Below, in pieces: positions 17,801 to 31,557 of a stretch of 64,000 nucleotides of DNA (position 1 is its first letter; every line of letters begins with the position of its first letter). Location: assembly GCA_964035545.1 (NCBI GenBank), contig OZ037766.1, positions 22,907,767-22,971,766 on the forward strand, read 5' to 3'. Position numbers and translations under genes: made by a program. The stretch comes from Bugula neritina (lineage: Eukaryota; Bryozoa; Gymnolaemata; Cheilostomatida; Bugulidae). Below the pieces are notes generated by a model. That model did no database searches. It had not been told where the DNA came from and saw only the letters and a list, made by a program, of their open reading frames with translations.

Positions 17801-18180
17801 GAGAGGTCATTTAGAATTTTTGTTTTCAACTGGCTAGGAGCAGCGTGAGAAGAGAAAATGCAAAATTGCAGTTATTTTGCATAGCATTAGCTCTAGAAGA
17901 TATTTATATAAAATATGTTTTGAATTTGGAGCTGAACACATGCTAAATAAAGAATTGATTTCATGTAATGTAAATATTGTTTATGCATATGGTGAGTATG
18001 ATTGGTAACCATTTCTACTGCGTTTTGTAGATACGAGAGCGCAGGTTCAGGATAACCAGTGAAAGTACAAATGCCAGAGTTGTATGCTATGCATTTATTC
18101 AAATATTTACTGTAATTGTCATTGGTGTCTGGCAAATTTATCACCTCAGACGATTTTTTATTTTGAAAAAATTAGTCTAA
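14034..18180 (+). CDS. TMED9: p24-alpha cargo receptor, TMED4/TMED9 type (5 exons, complete)
   Basis: Type I membrane protein of the ER-Golgi p24 complex, acting in COPI/COPII cargo sorting. Exons: 14034-14178, 15181-15296, 16351-16452, 17621-17752, 18031-18180; phases close, 214 aa. In order: hydrophobic signal peptide (residues 1 to about 20); GOLD domain with LYINLQEG, CIREEVPADMIVIG and FKASADGIHRVCFKL (paired Cys); coiled-coil stalk KLSDLDRRISRLITLVNGIKNEQNY; ERRFRITSESTNARV; one membrane helix; a cytosolic tail ending FFILKKLV, whose di-lysine plus Val end is the alpha-p24 COPI retrieval signal. Intron 4 starts with GC (AAAAG then GCAAAT). A poly(A) signal lies 80 bases past the stop. 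Confidence 0.94.
14330..14358. repeat. Poly(A)/(TA)n microsatellite
   Basis: A run of A then TA dinucleotides, directly next to the hammerhead motif; it may mark the end of the inserted element. Confidence 0.85.
14363..14409 (-). ncRNA. Hammerhead ribozyme motif (Penelope-like / retrozyme type)
   Basis: Minus-strand RNA has the full catalytic core. CUGAUGA is at 14403-14397 and GAAA at 14383-14380. Stem I pairs UCUGUG (14409-14404) with CGCAGA (14368-14363), six pairs including one G-U. Stem II pairs GGGG with UCCC (one G-U) around an ACAAA loop. Stem III is a very short ACAG/CUGU hairpin with a 3-nt loop. The predicted cut follows the C complementary to 14369. Short stem III is typical of hammerheads of Penelope-like elements and animal retrozymes. 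It lies antisense in TMED intron 1, flanked by a TA microsatellite. Activity is inferred. Confidence 0.85.
14637..14682. repeat. 46-bp perfect palindrome
   Basis: Each 23-base half is the exact reverse complement of the other, with no spacer; the outer end is CTCGTCAGGGTGATG. It lies 230 bases from the hammerhead motif. Confidence 0.95.
14850..14936. repeat. (GT)n / (GTGTGC)n microsatellite
   Basis: GT dinucleotides followed by GTGTGC hexamers and GT again, in TMED intron 1. Confidence 0.95.
17090..17264. mobile_element. MITE copy 1 (CAGTGCTCCCTC family, divergent)
   Basis: Inverted ends CACTCCCTCCATATCTCAC and GTGAGATATGGAGGGAGTA. The inside shares GGCTTA-TATGTATGTG and ACAAAATGGCTGAA with the three other copies. 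It lies in TMED intron 3 and carries no transposase. Confidence 0.8.
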
Positions 18181-18259
18181 ATTATGATGCTATAAACGTA
18201 TTAGAGGCAAAAGAATAACTTGAATTTGATAAAATATTATTCCAATATTAAACTTGAGA

Positions 18260-18265
18260 AATAAA
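18260..18265 (+). terminator. TMED poly(A) signal AATAAA
   Basis: First AATAAA downstream of the TMED stop codon (ends 18180), before the convergent EVC2 3' end. Confidence 0.6.
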
Positions 18266-18605
18266 TTTACTAAAATAATATATCAAATATCACACATTGA
18301 ATCTTTATCATCAGTCTTTGTTAGCTGGTTGCTAAAGCCTAGCTATAAAATGGCGTTTTAGCTTCTACAAGACTAACATAAAAACGAAAGAAAACAATAA
18401 ATTTAGTTTAAAGCATGTAAGCAAGTAAAAATCATTAAATAAAATCTATGAATAACACCAGTTTTAATCATGCATGATATCACAGAGCTTTTGGACTGAC
18501 AAGAATAGAAATCTCAATACAAATATGTAAAGAAAATATAAAACGCTAAATAAGTAACCCCGCAAGTAGATATATTTGGTTAAAACAAAAAAGCAATAAA
18601 AAACA

Positions 18606-21600
18606 TTAAAAATCTTCATAATTAGCCTTAGGTTTTCCACTACCTCGTTTTAGAGGGGGTAGTCTCTGTTTCCCTAAGCTCTCAGGTGTATAGTCTAGGT
18701 CTAAAGCTGAAGGTAGAGATTTCTTCTTGCTAGACTTTGGCCTACAAAAAATGAGGTCATGACGATAATTGCAGATAGCAATAAAACTACATAATATAAA
18801 TATTATAAAATGTGAAGCTCATTATTGGTGACATGCAGTCATAGCTACAATTGACACTGAATTGGTTAGGTATAAAATATGAGAACAAAAATAAGTACAA
18901 CAAGAGAAAACAAATTCTCTATTTCATCCAGAAACAGTTATCATAGTTACAAAAAAAAACAAACGATTATATGACAAGAATAGCAATTTGTGTTTCTATT
19001 TTGTTTTTCTCATCAGAATGCTCTCATTTCAGGAATCCACGAATATGAAGGAAAAAAGAAAAAGATAGCATATACAATAATGAAATGAAGAGAAGAAATA
19101 GTAAATTTGTATTTGTTGATTTATAATTCTAACTTGACGGTGATTACACAGATTCTGGTAGTAAGTAGTTCAACAGCTAGTCAGTAAGGTTAGCTGTTAG
19201 AAAATTTGAGTTGCCAGTAGTTGCTCTATATTCATTTGCTGGTGACGGGGTGAGAATTGAAAGCCAGCAAACCGTTAAACAACCATATAACCTCTTGCAC
19301 CAATAGCGAAACTTTAAATTTAGCTAAAGTTGCTTTTTCTAATTACTAAAATACTACATGCAGTGACAAATACAATATATAGCATTACTCTAGAAATACC
19401 ACACACAAAAATTATATTACACTTGTACAGTTGTTATTGCTTACACTACATATTTACAGGCAGAAACATTTTGACATTGAATTTTTTTATATTATTCTGC
19501 AATATATGCATTATGAACTTATGTAATTACTCTTGAAAAGAACTTTTGTTAGTTTTAAAAAAAATTTCAGTTATTTACCAAATATTCTCGACGTCAAATT
19601 TTAAATTTATGCATTTTAAACTACTTGAGCAACTTATATTGCTAGCATCATTCTTTCACACACTAGAATTAGTTATTATAGATATATCCATAATAAAAAA
19701 CATGTAAAGATTCATCTTTTCTTTTAGTATTAGCATATAAAAATATAAGTTTACTACTTAAACACATGCAGATATTACTATAGGAATCCTGATATTCCTT
19801 GTCGTAGTGTTGAGTGTAAAAAAATTGTGTTATAAATATTTAATTGCCTTGAAATAAATAAACAAATTTAGGCCCAGATAGTGCTTATTTTCTTTCACCT
19901 GCCTACCATTCTACAATCTCACTGCACAATAAAAGCTTTCCGTCAGTCAGTTCAATATGTAGCTGACTGAATATGACTTTGGTAAACAGCAAGCTAGCTG
20001 CGAATTTTTCACCATTAAATTATTTTATGTCACAGTTGATTTAATTGTTTCAAGTTGAGTTTACATATTTTTGCACAACTATCACTAGAATATGTTAGTT
20101 GTCATCATCGACTAGGGGTGATGCGTATATCTGGATTTCACATGATTTAACAGAAAATATATAGCATTATCAGTGAAGTATCCATAAACCCCACTTTCCT
20201 GTGTAGAGAAACGGAGTTAGGAAAGTTAGAAGCTATGTAATGTTTATCACTTGGAATTGTCAAGCCAGCACTCTATTACATTGCTAAAATTTTATAAAGT
20301 TTATCACAATCAATATTAGACGTTAAGCTTTACGAAATTTTCACCGAATGATAAAATATAAAATACTAAAGCATGGCATTGTTATCAGAGACAGAGCAGA
20401 CAGACATTAAAGTTGGGAGTTAACATGATCAAAACGTCACACCAATTCACTCACTATTTCAAGTTTAGTTGGCTCTAAAAAATCAATATAGAAATGTGTT
20501 AATAATTTAAAGTAAGTATGAGTTGAATGACACCAACTAAGTATGCCAACTATAGCTTCCACGCTTAACATTATATTGTGAAAAGAGTTGGCAAGTTACA
20601 ATATCAATATCTGGTTAGTATTTAGTGCTATACAAAACACAAACATTTTGTATTAAAATAGCTTGCAATAACAAAAACATGCCCAATTTTATTGTTGCAG
20701 TTATATTTACATTTTATGATTTTTAGCAAAGCTTATATATACAAAAATTGATAAACTGCTCTTATTATTGAAGTGCTGTATCAACTCAGCTTGTACTTTG
20801 TAGAAGAAATGTAATGACACCAAACATCATTGAGTAGAAGCAGAAGAAATATTTGAGGTTGATTACTTGTTGAGTTCAAATTCTTATGACAAGGTTTGCC
20901 CAATCAGCATAATAAAATATTTGTTAAAAAATCATATTTGCAATCATAAAATCTTCCTAACTTATGGATACTTAATAAACATATTATAAAGTAAAATACA
21001 TAAAATATTGCCCACAAATGTAGTGTGGCATTTGGCAGCGTAGCCTATTAAAAACTAGCTGGCATAGTACATTGCAAATTCTGGAAGAGCATAAAAAATT
21101 ATACATATGACGTTTAACTGTAATAAGCAGAAGTATAATAATTATTAGAACAAACATGGGCAAGTTGATAGAGCAAACATGGGCAAGTTGATAGAGCAAA
21201 CATGGGCAAGTTGATAGAGTAAATGTAGACATGTTGATGGAGTAGATGTGACCATGTTGATGGAGCAGGTGTAGGCAAGTTAATAGAGCATTTAGGGTTG
21301 GTTGTAGAAGATGGGCAGCACAAAGAAATGAGAGATATTTAAGTTATAGAGATATGTTAACTTACCTATGATTGGTTGGCTCTTCTGGTAATGTAGCCAA
21401 TGAGCTGCCTTGATAGAGTGACACAGATCTGGCAATTCTTTCTTTCAACATACTTGCAGAGCTGCTGTTGAGACTAAAATATTATATACCACATCATTAT
21501 TGTTATGATTATTGAATAATTATAAAAGACATGTTCACAACTGCTCACAGAAACCGAGTTCTTTTCACATGCTTTTTCTAGCTATAAGAAAAGATTCATG

Positions 21601-24600
21601 CTGTAAAATACCAAAGCTGTTTAACACTAGATTAAATTATCTAGATTCCAGACTCTAATAGAGCATTAAAATACTTATTTAGTAGGATTGATGATGCGTG
21701 TTTGAAGAAATTCAGATGTACATTCAGAATAAGAAATTGAAAACTTTTGGCTAGCCAGACAAATAAAACCCAACTTCTATGTATGTATTTATCTGAATCT
21801 CACAAGAACAAGAGTAGGAACAAGGTACAAAACAATATAAAGACAATTGATTATGCTTAGTGTGGAACTAACTTGATGCATCTTCTTAGCAAGTGGCAAA
21901 TATACAGGTTATACTTTTATTAATACTAGAAATATCTTGAATATCAGTTTTATAAAATATTTTACGTTAAGTACTCGTTACAAGACAACAGAAAACACTT
22001 ACAGATCATGTTCATCTTCATCTACTTCCTGTGTGTTATCATGTAAAGTATTGATCAGTTCTTCAAGCTGCTTATCAGACTTTCCAGGAAGTAACAGTTT
22101 CAAACTCTCTTTCAACTCTGACCTTTTGAGCTTTCCCTGTTGAACCTAAATATGAATTATTAGCTCACCCTCATAAAGATACATATGCTTTCAAAAAAAG
22201 TGTAAAATTAAAAAAAACAAGTTGAATGTTTCAGCTAATTAATTACAATTACATTTTTATACATCAATTACAAATTACATTCAACTGCCTACTTGAAAAC
22301 ATGTAATTAATTACAACAAATTACAATTACAAATTACAATTACCCCAACCCTGATACGCACTAAATCATGGGGACGGGCGTGGCTTTCGCCGGCGTCGGC
22401 TCTCGCGGGCCGGCGTCGGCTTCGTTTGGCCTAAACGCACAGCATGGGTAAGGTAGTATCTTGGATAATTTTACAGATCTATTTTTAGGACAAAACGTTC
22501 AAACATCACAAACTGAAGTATGCAACTAATTAATATATAACTAACCAGACTGGCTACAAATCTCAACTCAAGTTCTTGAGTGAGTTTGGTCTTCTTAATA
22601 TTATGTTCCCTTCTTAGTTCTTCTAATGACTGACTAATCTCTTTCTCCATACGAATTCTGGAGGTAAACCAGATGTCATGTAACAGCAAATGATATTTAC
22701 TGGTTAAAGCAAAATTTGAAAGAGCAATTCTATTTATATTTACAAAAATATTTCACAAAGTGATAGTCTTCATTTTACACATGAATCATTAATAAAAAAA
22801 ACCTTAAGCCACGAAAAAAAAGTTTAGACAAATCAGAAACTAACACATAAAACCCCAAGAGATTAATATGCAAACAGTTCAATAATATGTGATCGATTGA
22901 TAAAAATAATAAAGACACGTAAATTACTAAAAAAATACTAACTTAAATTCTTCAATAGCGACGGATCTTTTGTGCATAATGGCAGCTTTTCGCAACTTGG
23001 CAGCTATTTTATTAGATGATTTGTCAAGGACTTCCTTTAGTCTGTCCTCATAGCTGTCTAGTAGAGTTTTTTCCCGTGATTGCAAGCGATCCGCAAGTTT
23101 CTTCTTCAACATCTGAAAGTGAAATCAAGACTAGTTAAACCAGCACTAACTACTACTAATATCAAAATGAGCAAGTTGTACAAAAGTAAGTACATGTGTG
23201 GTGCAAACCTTTTCTTGTTTGTCTTTCTCATTGTCTAATTTTCTGGTCAGTTTCTCCTGCTGCGCACGATGTTGATCAAGACACTGCTCAGCTTCTATAT
23301 CTGACATCACACCTCTCTCATTCAGATCATCTATTAGATTGGCTTTGAGATCATTGATTGCCCTCTGCTTTTCATCTATCTCGCTCAACTACAGTTTGCA
23401 AAAACTAGCATAAGGCAGATATACAGCAAGTATTTTAAGTACACAAATGTATGAGCATGTGTTATAAAGTTAAAATACTGTAGATGATTATCCATCCAAC
23501 AAAAGTGGCACCAAAGTAATCCATACTGCACAGATTTACTGTCCCCAACTCCTAGATCTCCTCACCTCTTTTGCTTTGTTGAGTTGCAGCTGGGCAACCA
23601 TCCCACCCAACCTATCCTCTTGCTCTCTCAGGGCAACTGCTCTCTGCTGCAGAATTTCCAACTTCACTTTTTCTAACTCCTCATCAAAGTTTGTCTGCAA
23701 CAAAATTTTACAGCTTAGAAAATGAAATATTAATGAAAAGTTTGGTAACATTCAATGCCTTGTATCCACTGCATGGAACAAGACAATTCAGGCATTTCGA
23801 AATTCTGTGGCTGCACAACATAAATAGTGACATTTAATGACAGTCATTCCAGCCAACTGCTAGTATCTAAAATTAGGAAATAATATAAAAAACAGAAAAT
23901 TATAACAGTTAACTTTCAAATGACCAGTAACTTAATGGCAGTTAATAGTTATATTTGATTTGTGAGATATTATAGAAATCATGCTTCAAACTTAAATGCC
24001 AAACCCCAAATTAAAAGTCCAAAACCAAGCACAAACTTATGTCTCCACACTTAAATGTGCTGCTAGTATAGCGCTGTAGCAACATCTGCTTATTTAAATA
24101 CAAAACACACATATAGACATACTTTTCTACTATTATTGCTAGAATTTATGTAACTTATACATTGAATTTGCTAAGATTGTATCTCTTGCTTGGTATGCAA
24201 ATCTACAAGTGTGCTCGAGTAAACAGGATATCGAAGAGCTAGTCAGATTGGCAATGTTATTCTTGCTTATAGAAACATTTTGCCAGCAACTAATGGATTA
24301 TCTTAGGTCATGTGACCTGTGACTCAACATGAAAAGTAAGTTGCTGAGTGTTTTATATTTTAGTGAATATAAACTATATTACTGTAAGTCTCAAAACTGT
24401 AAAGTGTAAGTCTAATCTAACATTTACATCTTTAGTATTAGTTGCAATCATACACACCATAACAATATCATGTAAAAGTTTCCTCGCAATGTTGTAACTA
24501 TTGTAATATTTGTAATGTTATACAAGATAATTTTAAGATTCTCTTACTGAGGATATCTTATTCATGATGTGTAGCCACTTTAATGCCTGCTTAAACAATT

Positions 24601-27600
24601 ATAAGAAATAATCTAAATTGAATCTCTCCATCAAAGATATGATGAATAATTTCCAAACTTTGAATTTGCAGTAGGCAAGAACTTTGAAAAATGAGTGACG
24701 GTGATAGCACCACCCTTACCTCGGCATCCTCTTCAGTGAGCATGGCTACTCTCTCTTCAGCTTGTGATTTGAGCAGCTTTAAAGCAGCAACTTGCTGATC
24801 TTCTTCGTCATCTTCTAAATGTCTTTTCTCATTTTTCTGATGCAAAAAGTATGAACATAATAATACTTATAGCTATATACAATTAGCACATACAGTATTC
24901 TTACAGCTATATACAATTAGCACATACAGTATACTTACAGCTATATACAATTAGCACATACAGTATACTTACAGCTATATACAATTAGCACATACAGTAT
25001 ACTTATAGCTACATACAATTAGCACATACAGTATACTTACAGCTATACACAATTAGCACATACATTATACTTACAGCTATATACAATTAGCACATACAGT
25101 ATACTTACAGCTATACACAATTAGCACATGCATTATACTTACAGCTATATACAATTAGCACATACAGTATTCTTACAGCTACATACAATTAGCACATACA
25201 GTATTCTTACAGCTACATACAATTAGCACATACATTATACTTACAGCTACATACAATTAGCACATACATTATACTTACAGCTATATACAATTAGCACACA
25301 CAGTATACTTATAGCTATACACAATTAGCACATACAGTATACTTACAGCTATATACAATTAGCACATACATTATACTTACAGCTACATACAATTAGCACA
25401 TACATTACACTTATAGCTATATACAATTAGCACATACATTATACTTACAGCTATATACAATTAGCACATACAGTATACTTACAGCTACATACAATTAGCA
25501 CATACAGTATACTTACAGCTATATACAATTAGCACATACATTATACTTACAGCTATACACAATTAGCACATACAGTATACTTACAGCTATATACAATTAG
25601 CACATACATTATACTTACAGCTATATACAGTTAGCACATACAGTATACTTACAGCTATATACAAGAAGTGACAGGATTGCAGAGTAATATATTCAAACTG
25701 ATACTCTAATATGAAATGGGACTAACAGAAATGCAAAACTAATTTGAGAAGATTTAAACCAACAGTTTAAACAGGGATTCTCGTAATTCAAGCCAATAAA
25801 TCTATTGAATGAGATGCAGAATTATAATTGCCGTCAGCAAATTACTATTAGCTACTTTATGATATTATTACATAATCATAGAGCAACCTAGATAAAACTA
25901 AACCGACGCCCATTGTACAGCTAATGAGTAACTTATTCAACTGTTATCCAATAGCAAGGCTTGTAACCACTCAAACTCTTATGTTTTAGCAATTATTCAC
26001 AATACAACTGCAATCATAAAATCATTTAACAAAACATTTTACATCTACCACACTCAAACTATTATATTCCAGTAACCTTAGCTGCTGCCAGCTGTTGCTG
26101 CTCAAGTTGTTCCATCCTCTTAGCTCTCTTTTCTGCCAGCTTTTCTTCCAATATTTGCCTCTGTTTGAGTTTGTTCAAGGTCAGGCTGTTTTCTAGTTTA
26201 ATCATATTTTTTTCATGTTCTCTCATTATCTTCTCTCTTTCGTCAACAGACATCGTGAACTGTACAAAGTGAAATGAACGGACCTTATCAACTGCATAAA
26301 ATTGACAAAGTTGAACTCAAATAATAAGGGAACTGAAGTAGAGGACCATTGTTACTGATATGATGTCAGGTAGTATTTTATTGCTATTAATAGGAATCTC
26401 TGACGAACTTCATTTATGCAGTATTAAATATTTATATAGATATTCGCTATCATACACAGACTGTTTGAAAGTTATTTGCTCAAACAGTCTTGTTCCATAA
26501 GACATTATGTGTTCAAACTAATACTGTTTCCAGTTGGCTCTGAAGTTGTGGTATTATAAGACTAAGAGTAATTATCACTGACTTTCGTTGCATGCTATTC
26601 TTAGCTGCCGCAACACGGAGCTTAATAACAGAGCTGGTTTGAAAGTGCGAAGTTCAAACTTTCAAACAGCCTGTAGATAATAGCTAGGAGATATAAATAT
26701 CTTAATACTGCATACGTGAAGTTCGTCAGGAAGTTTCCAAACTCCTTGATTAACAGGAATAGCATTTTACTCACTTGACTATCTACAATCTCATTAACCA
26801 CTGAAGCCTCTTGCTCTCTCAGCTGGGCCTTTTCCTCTTGCTCCTGAGCCATTCTCTTTTCCCAGTCACGTCTGCGCTTCTTCAGACGCATCTACAAAAT
26901 TAGTCATAACTTAATAATAAGGAACTAATTGATATCTTTAGTAAATGAGAGGCAAAACCATTCTGTGAAATATTTGGCCCCCATTGAGATTCGAACCGCA
27001 GACCTCTGGGATGTAAGCTAGCTTGATAACCATCAAACCCCTACTACTGGGTAATCTCAAAACTACACATTTCCACATGCTAGAAACCATCGTATTATAA
27101 TAGCAAACAATATCTACTTTTAGGTTCTCGTCTTGTTGTTGATACGTCTGCAAATGCCGTGCCTCTAATGTCTCAATATCAGAGTTATGCTCTTCCAAGA
27201 TGGCCTCCATTTGGTCATCAGTTAAACCTGAAGTTACAAAGTTCATTAGCTAGTAATAAATAAATAGTATTATTAAATCAACAGTAAATGTAAATGAAAT
27301 GAATGAAAAAAATCACTGCTTGTAGTAAATCTACAACCTGGTAGAACAGTGACAACTGACAGAAAGTGCCTTACGGTAGTACCTTCAAAGTTCAAAAGAG
27401 AGCGACATGCTCAGAAAACACACTGTTTAGCGTTTACATATTTTAAAAATGTTTCATACCAGTTGCAGTATATGTAATAATAAAAATTGATCATTTGACC
27501 TACAATCTAAAGCTGGTGATCAGTTTGACAAATATTCCTTACCATCAGACCGCAATTCCTCCAAAAGTCTTTTTTCTCTTTCCATTAGCCTATTTTTATA

Positions 27601-30600
27601 CGTCTGATTCATTTTACTTCGCAAGTCCTTCAACTCATTAGCATTTTGTTGGTCAATCTAAACAAATTCGAAGTTTTTCTTTATAAATTTGACAAATTGC
27701 AGAGCATATTTAACCATAGTAGGTAATTATAAGCAACTAGCGTACCTGTATCTCAGTGGAAGCCAAGTCAATCTCATGCCTAGCTATCAGCTCAAGACGT
27801 TCTTCTGCTACAGATACGGGACTCAAAGACTCCCCAGACCTTTGATGTTCCTGCTCTTGTTTCTGACACTTTTGATTGAATGCATTGAGCTCGTTCTCTT
27901 GATCCTTGACCTACAATTTAACGCAAAGTTCTTCAAAGTGAAGGAAACAATTTTGGTTAGAAAAGAATTTTTGAGACCAAATGTTCTATTTGAAAAATTA
28001 AACTATAATAAAATAGCTAAGCTTAAAATTTATGGAAAAATAACACTGATTAAATTATCTACCAGTAACTACCAGTGTAATTATAATGCCTTTTTCATAA
28101 ATTTGTGCATTCAACTTATAAACATTACTCCTCAAAACCAGCAATAATTAAACACATCAACAAAATTAAAAATGTCTCATAACTTCAAAAATGCATAAAG
28201 TTGATACTTCGGTATGCTCAATAAGCATTTGTCTTTATTTAGAAGAAAGAAGATGCCTACAGATAGGGATGGTGATGTAGAGAGTGGTAAACAGATTAAG
28301 ATGCAAGCAGTACCTTAGCAGCCAGCTGTTTCTTCTTCAGCTCACTGAGTCTACTGTGAAGAGCTCCTTCTTGCTTTGCCATATCCACTTCCATACTTTG
28401 TTTGTACTTCATCAGATCACCCATGATCTCTTCACTCTTTTCCCGAGCTTCTTCTGTCGACAGCATCTTTTTCCTGAGTGAGTCGTTCAATATGATTATT
28501 AAAAATAATGAGGGCCGAGAAAAATTTCAGCATAAAAATAAAGGTACTGCCACATAGAGCAGAACTTCTCGTGTAAAATTGTTAAGGCAAAAATTCGCTG
28601 CCGGAGTTACCTCCCACACAACATGTTGTCAGCGAAAACAAAACTAGAGTAGCCAATCGTGTTTGCCATCTCTACTGTTATGCTATAAATTATTCTTTTA
28701 TGAAATCTCACACGCTATTCTCAATATTGCGCAATAGCTTAGAATAAAAACATAAAATTGAAACTTAACAAGTGGACTCACTAAAAAGTGATAAGCTAAT
28801 TTGATCACTATTGCAGAAACATTTCACAGTATTCGACTATATAAAATCTGCACAAAACAGTCCATTTTTCAGCTTGTGCAAAGTTTTCGCCAGCAACTTG
28901 TGCAAAAATCTGCGCCACATGGTAGCACCTTAAATCATGATACGAACTTTTTAGCCTTTTTTAGAATGTCCATCTGCCCTCCAGCAATCGTGTTCAGAAG
29001 CTCGCTCTGGTTTTTCTCTTCAAGATCCTAAAACATCAAGCAAACCATGCCAACATTAAGCCACAGACTATCTAGTATGTACACGCATATCATACAGACA
29101 AATCCTACCCATACAAAAGCAACACACATCTTGCTCAACTTACACTTAGCTCTGCCAATGCGCGTCTTTTGGCCAATTTTTCCTCCAGAACTAGTTTCTG
29201 TCGACATAACTCGTCATCATGAATCTTTTCAAGGTGAGCCACGTTATTTGCATGTTCCTTCATCAACCAGGCAGCCATTTCATCTGGCATCTCAGTTTTA
29301 CTTTTAAGTTCATTTAATGTTGCTTGTTGCAATTCCTTCATCTGAATTCGCTTTTTCAATGAAAACTCCTGTTGAAATTTGAAGTTTTATCAAAACAATT
29401 CCCATTTAAGAGTGGTAATTTGAAGCTCAATCACAAAAAGTCCTATGTTCACAAATCCATAATAATGCTAAGCATAGATATTGGCAAGTTGCCACACTAA
29501 TCTACAACTCTTTGCTCATAACTTTAAAATAATAACTTATATAAAAACAGAGATACTTAAATACCCAATGGAATTTCCAAGAATTTATTTCCCAGATTCT
29601 GAGTAAGTTTACCTTCCTTATCTTTTCTGCTTCCTCATCCTGCTCTAGTTTGAGTCGGTATGAGAGATCGTCTTGCTCAATCTGACACTGTGCATCAACT
29701 GACCGCGTCAACTCTTTCTTCTCATCGTCGGACATCATGTCTACCTTGCTCAACAGAGCTGCCTTGTCAGCTCGCTGTTTATCCAACAGGTCACCCAAAT
29801 GGTTCTGAAAGCCATAATAAAATTCATTTTGCAACGTACATATAAAACAAAACAACAATGATAGCATAGCTTATCATAAGCATAATACAACAAATAAAAT
29901 GGTGCATTTACGGAGTGTTAGATTTTGCTAGTAGCTACTAATATATTGCGGGATATTTTTAGGAATATGTGCATCTGTGATGAGTTGCTCCCTGTAATAG
30001 ATACACTGTGAGTTAGTTTTAGTTATCAGAGATAGGCTAAATATGCTGACATCTAAAAACTAATGAACCAACTTATTGGCTATAGCTATATCAACTTACT
30101 AAACATATTCCGTTGCAGTTCACAGAAAATACAATTATTGAAACATTTGTTGATTGTTTCCAATTCCACTGGTCACCTATTGAACACTTAGTTGGGATTG
30201 CCTACAATATTGAGCAGAAATAGTTGCCATATAATTATTATCATATATTACCCTGTTGTGAGTTGCTTGTCTTCTGGTGAATTCTGTAATGGCCACATTG
30301 TATTCAGCAACGAGTCTGACATCGAGTTCTTTCACAGACTTTACGAAGACAGACATCTGCTGGTCGTACTGTTGTCTGCAAAACACAGTCATTCCATTTC
30401 AAATAAGACATCAATGAATAAACATGAAATGATGTAAATGTAAATGGTACTTTAAATACCAAATATAAACAAAGCTGAGAAAAGATAATGTGCAAAAAGC
30501 AGGTGTCTAAACTCTAAAGTAAATTTTCACTGAGCAAAAGATGTGAATACTATGAGTTTTTTTCTCAGACAATTGCTTGTGCCTAATCAATCATAAAGTT

Positions 30601-31557
30601 ACTTGAAAAAGGGATATCTCTATTTAAATACACATGTTTGATAAACTAATGTTCACTTGTTTAGCTTTTAATGTATTAAATCGTAATGCAGCCTTATATA
30701 AACTTAACACCGGTTCGTCCAACAGAATTACACTGCCCTGAGTGAGTCACTCCAATTGCCTTTTGCAGCAAACATATCTGGAATTACTCGTCTTAACACA
30801 ATGCAATCTTGAGTAACTTTTTTACCTCAACTATATTCAGTCTTTTGAATCAATAGGTTCAACAACTATTTTCTTAAAATTCAATTACAATAGAACTTCT
30901 TCACAAGGGAAAGCTCTCTCTAGAAATAGAACTATACATGATAGTATATGCATTGTGTAAAAATGCACTAAACCATAGTAACATCTCACTTTGTTATATC
31001 ACCATTCTTCACCATTCCTAATAAGATTTGTTTCAGTAAATCATCCATTGACTTCAACCTCTGAGCTTCCATTCTCTTGTCCACTTCTACAGTTGCTTGG
31101 ATATCCAAACTAACAATGAAATAATTCTTAATACAGATAATATACAGACAAAATAAATTACAAATTAAAAATTGTATTAGTAATGTTAGAACGATAAAGA
31201 TCACATTATTGTCAACAATTTATAGTACATATTCAATGATTGCAACAATAAATAATGCTGGCTAGATTTCCAAGTATATAATATATATCTCTTGCAATAA
31301 ATATCCATGATTGGTCAACTGGGTAAATTTCAAAAGTAATACTGAATTATGAATGGCTACGGAGCAAAATGCTCAGCAATGATTGGTTAGATCACTAGAA
31401 CTCACTTATCCAGTTCTCTGTTGGTAGTAAATCTATCTTTTAGAGCAAGAATAGACACAATACTATCATCCACAGCCACCATTGATAAGTTGAAGCCATG
31501 TTTCAACTTTTGTCCTTCATCTAACAGCAAAGCATTTGTCTTTTTCTGTTTGGCAAT
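18606..31557 (-). CDS. EVC2-like cytoplasmic coiled-coil exons
   Basis: Exons 31557-31406, 31109-30990, 30375-30252, 29804-29613, 29368-29144, 29027-28944, 28473-28314, 27910-27746, 27657-27543, 27227-27118, 26891-26775, 26259-26077, 24836-24720, 23694-23566, 23388-23209, 23112-22943, 22657-22546, 22145-22003, 21473-21366, 18741-18606. Most are heptad-rich with long runs of E, K, Q, R and L (for example LRREHNIKKTKLTQELELR), typical of limbin. The last two exons turn basic and proline-rich (KKKSLPSALDL, QRLPPLKRGSGKPK) and are probably unstructured. No ATTAAA/AATAAA lies close to the stop; ATTAAA at 18468-18463 is the nearest candidate. Confidence 0.75.

Noticed and set aside
24862-25668. Regular array that might suggest CRISPR
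   Set aside because: Units are head-to-tail without spacers and lie in an animal intron; it is a minisatellite.
26955-27062. Possible tRNA gene
   Set aside because: Only A/B-box-like parts; no full cloverleaf seen, and it fits a SINE head.
27689-28147. 152-codon plus-strand reading frame
   Set aside because: Antisense to EVC2-like exon 27910-27746 and its introns; hydrophobic bias comes from reverse-complemented coiled-coil codons.
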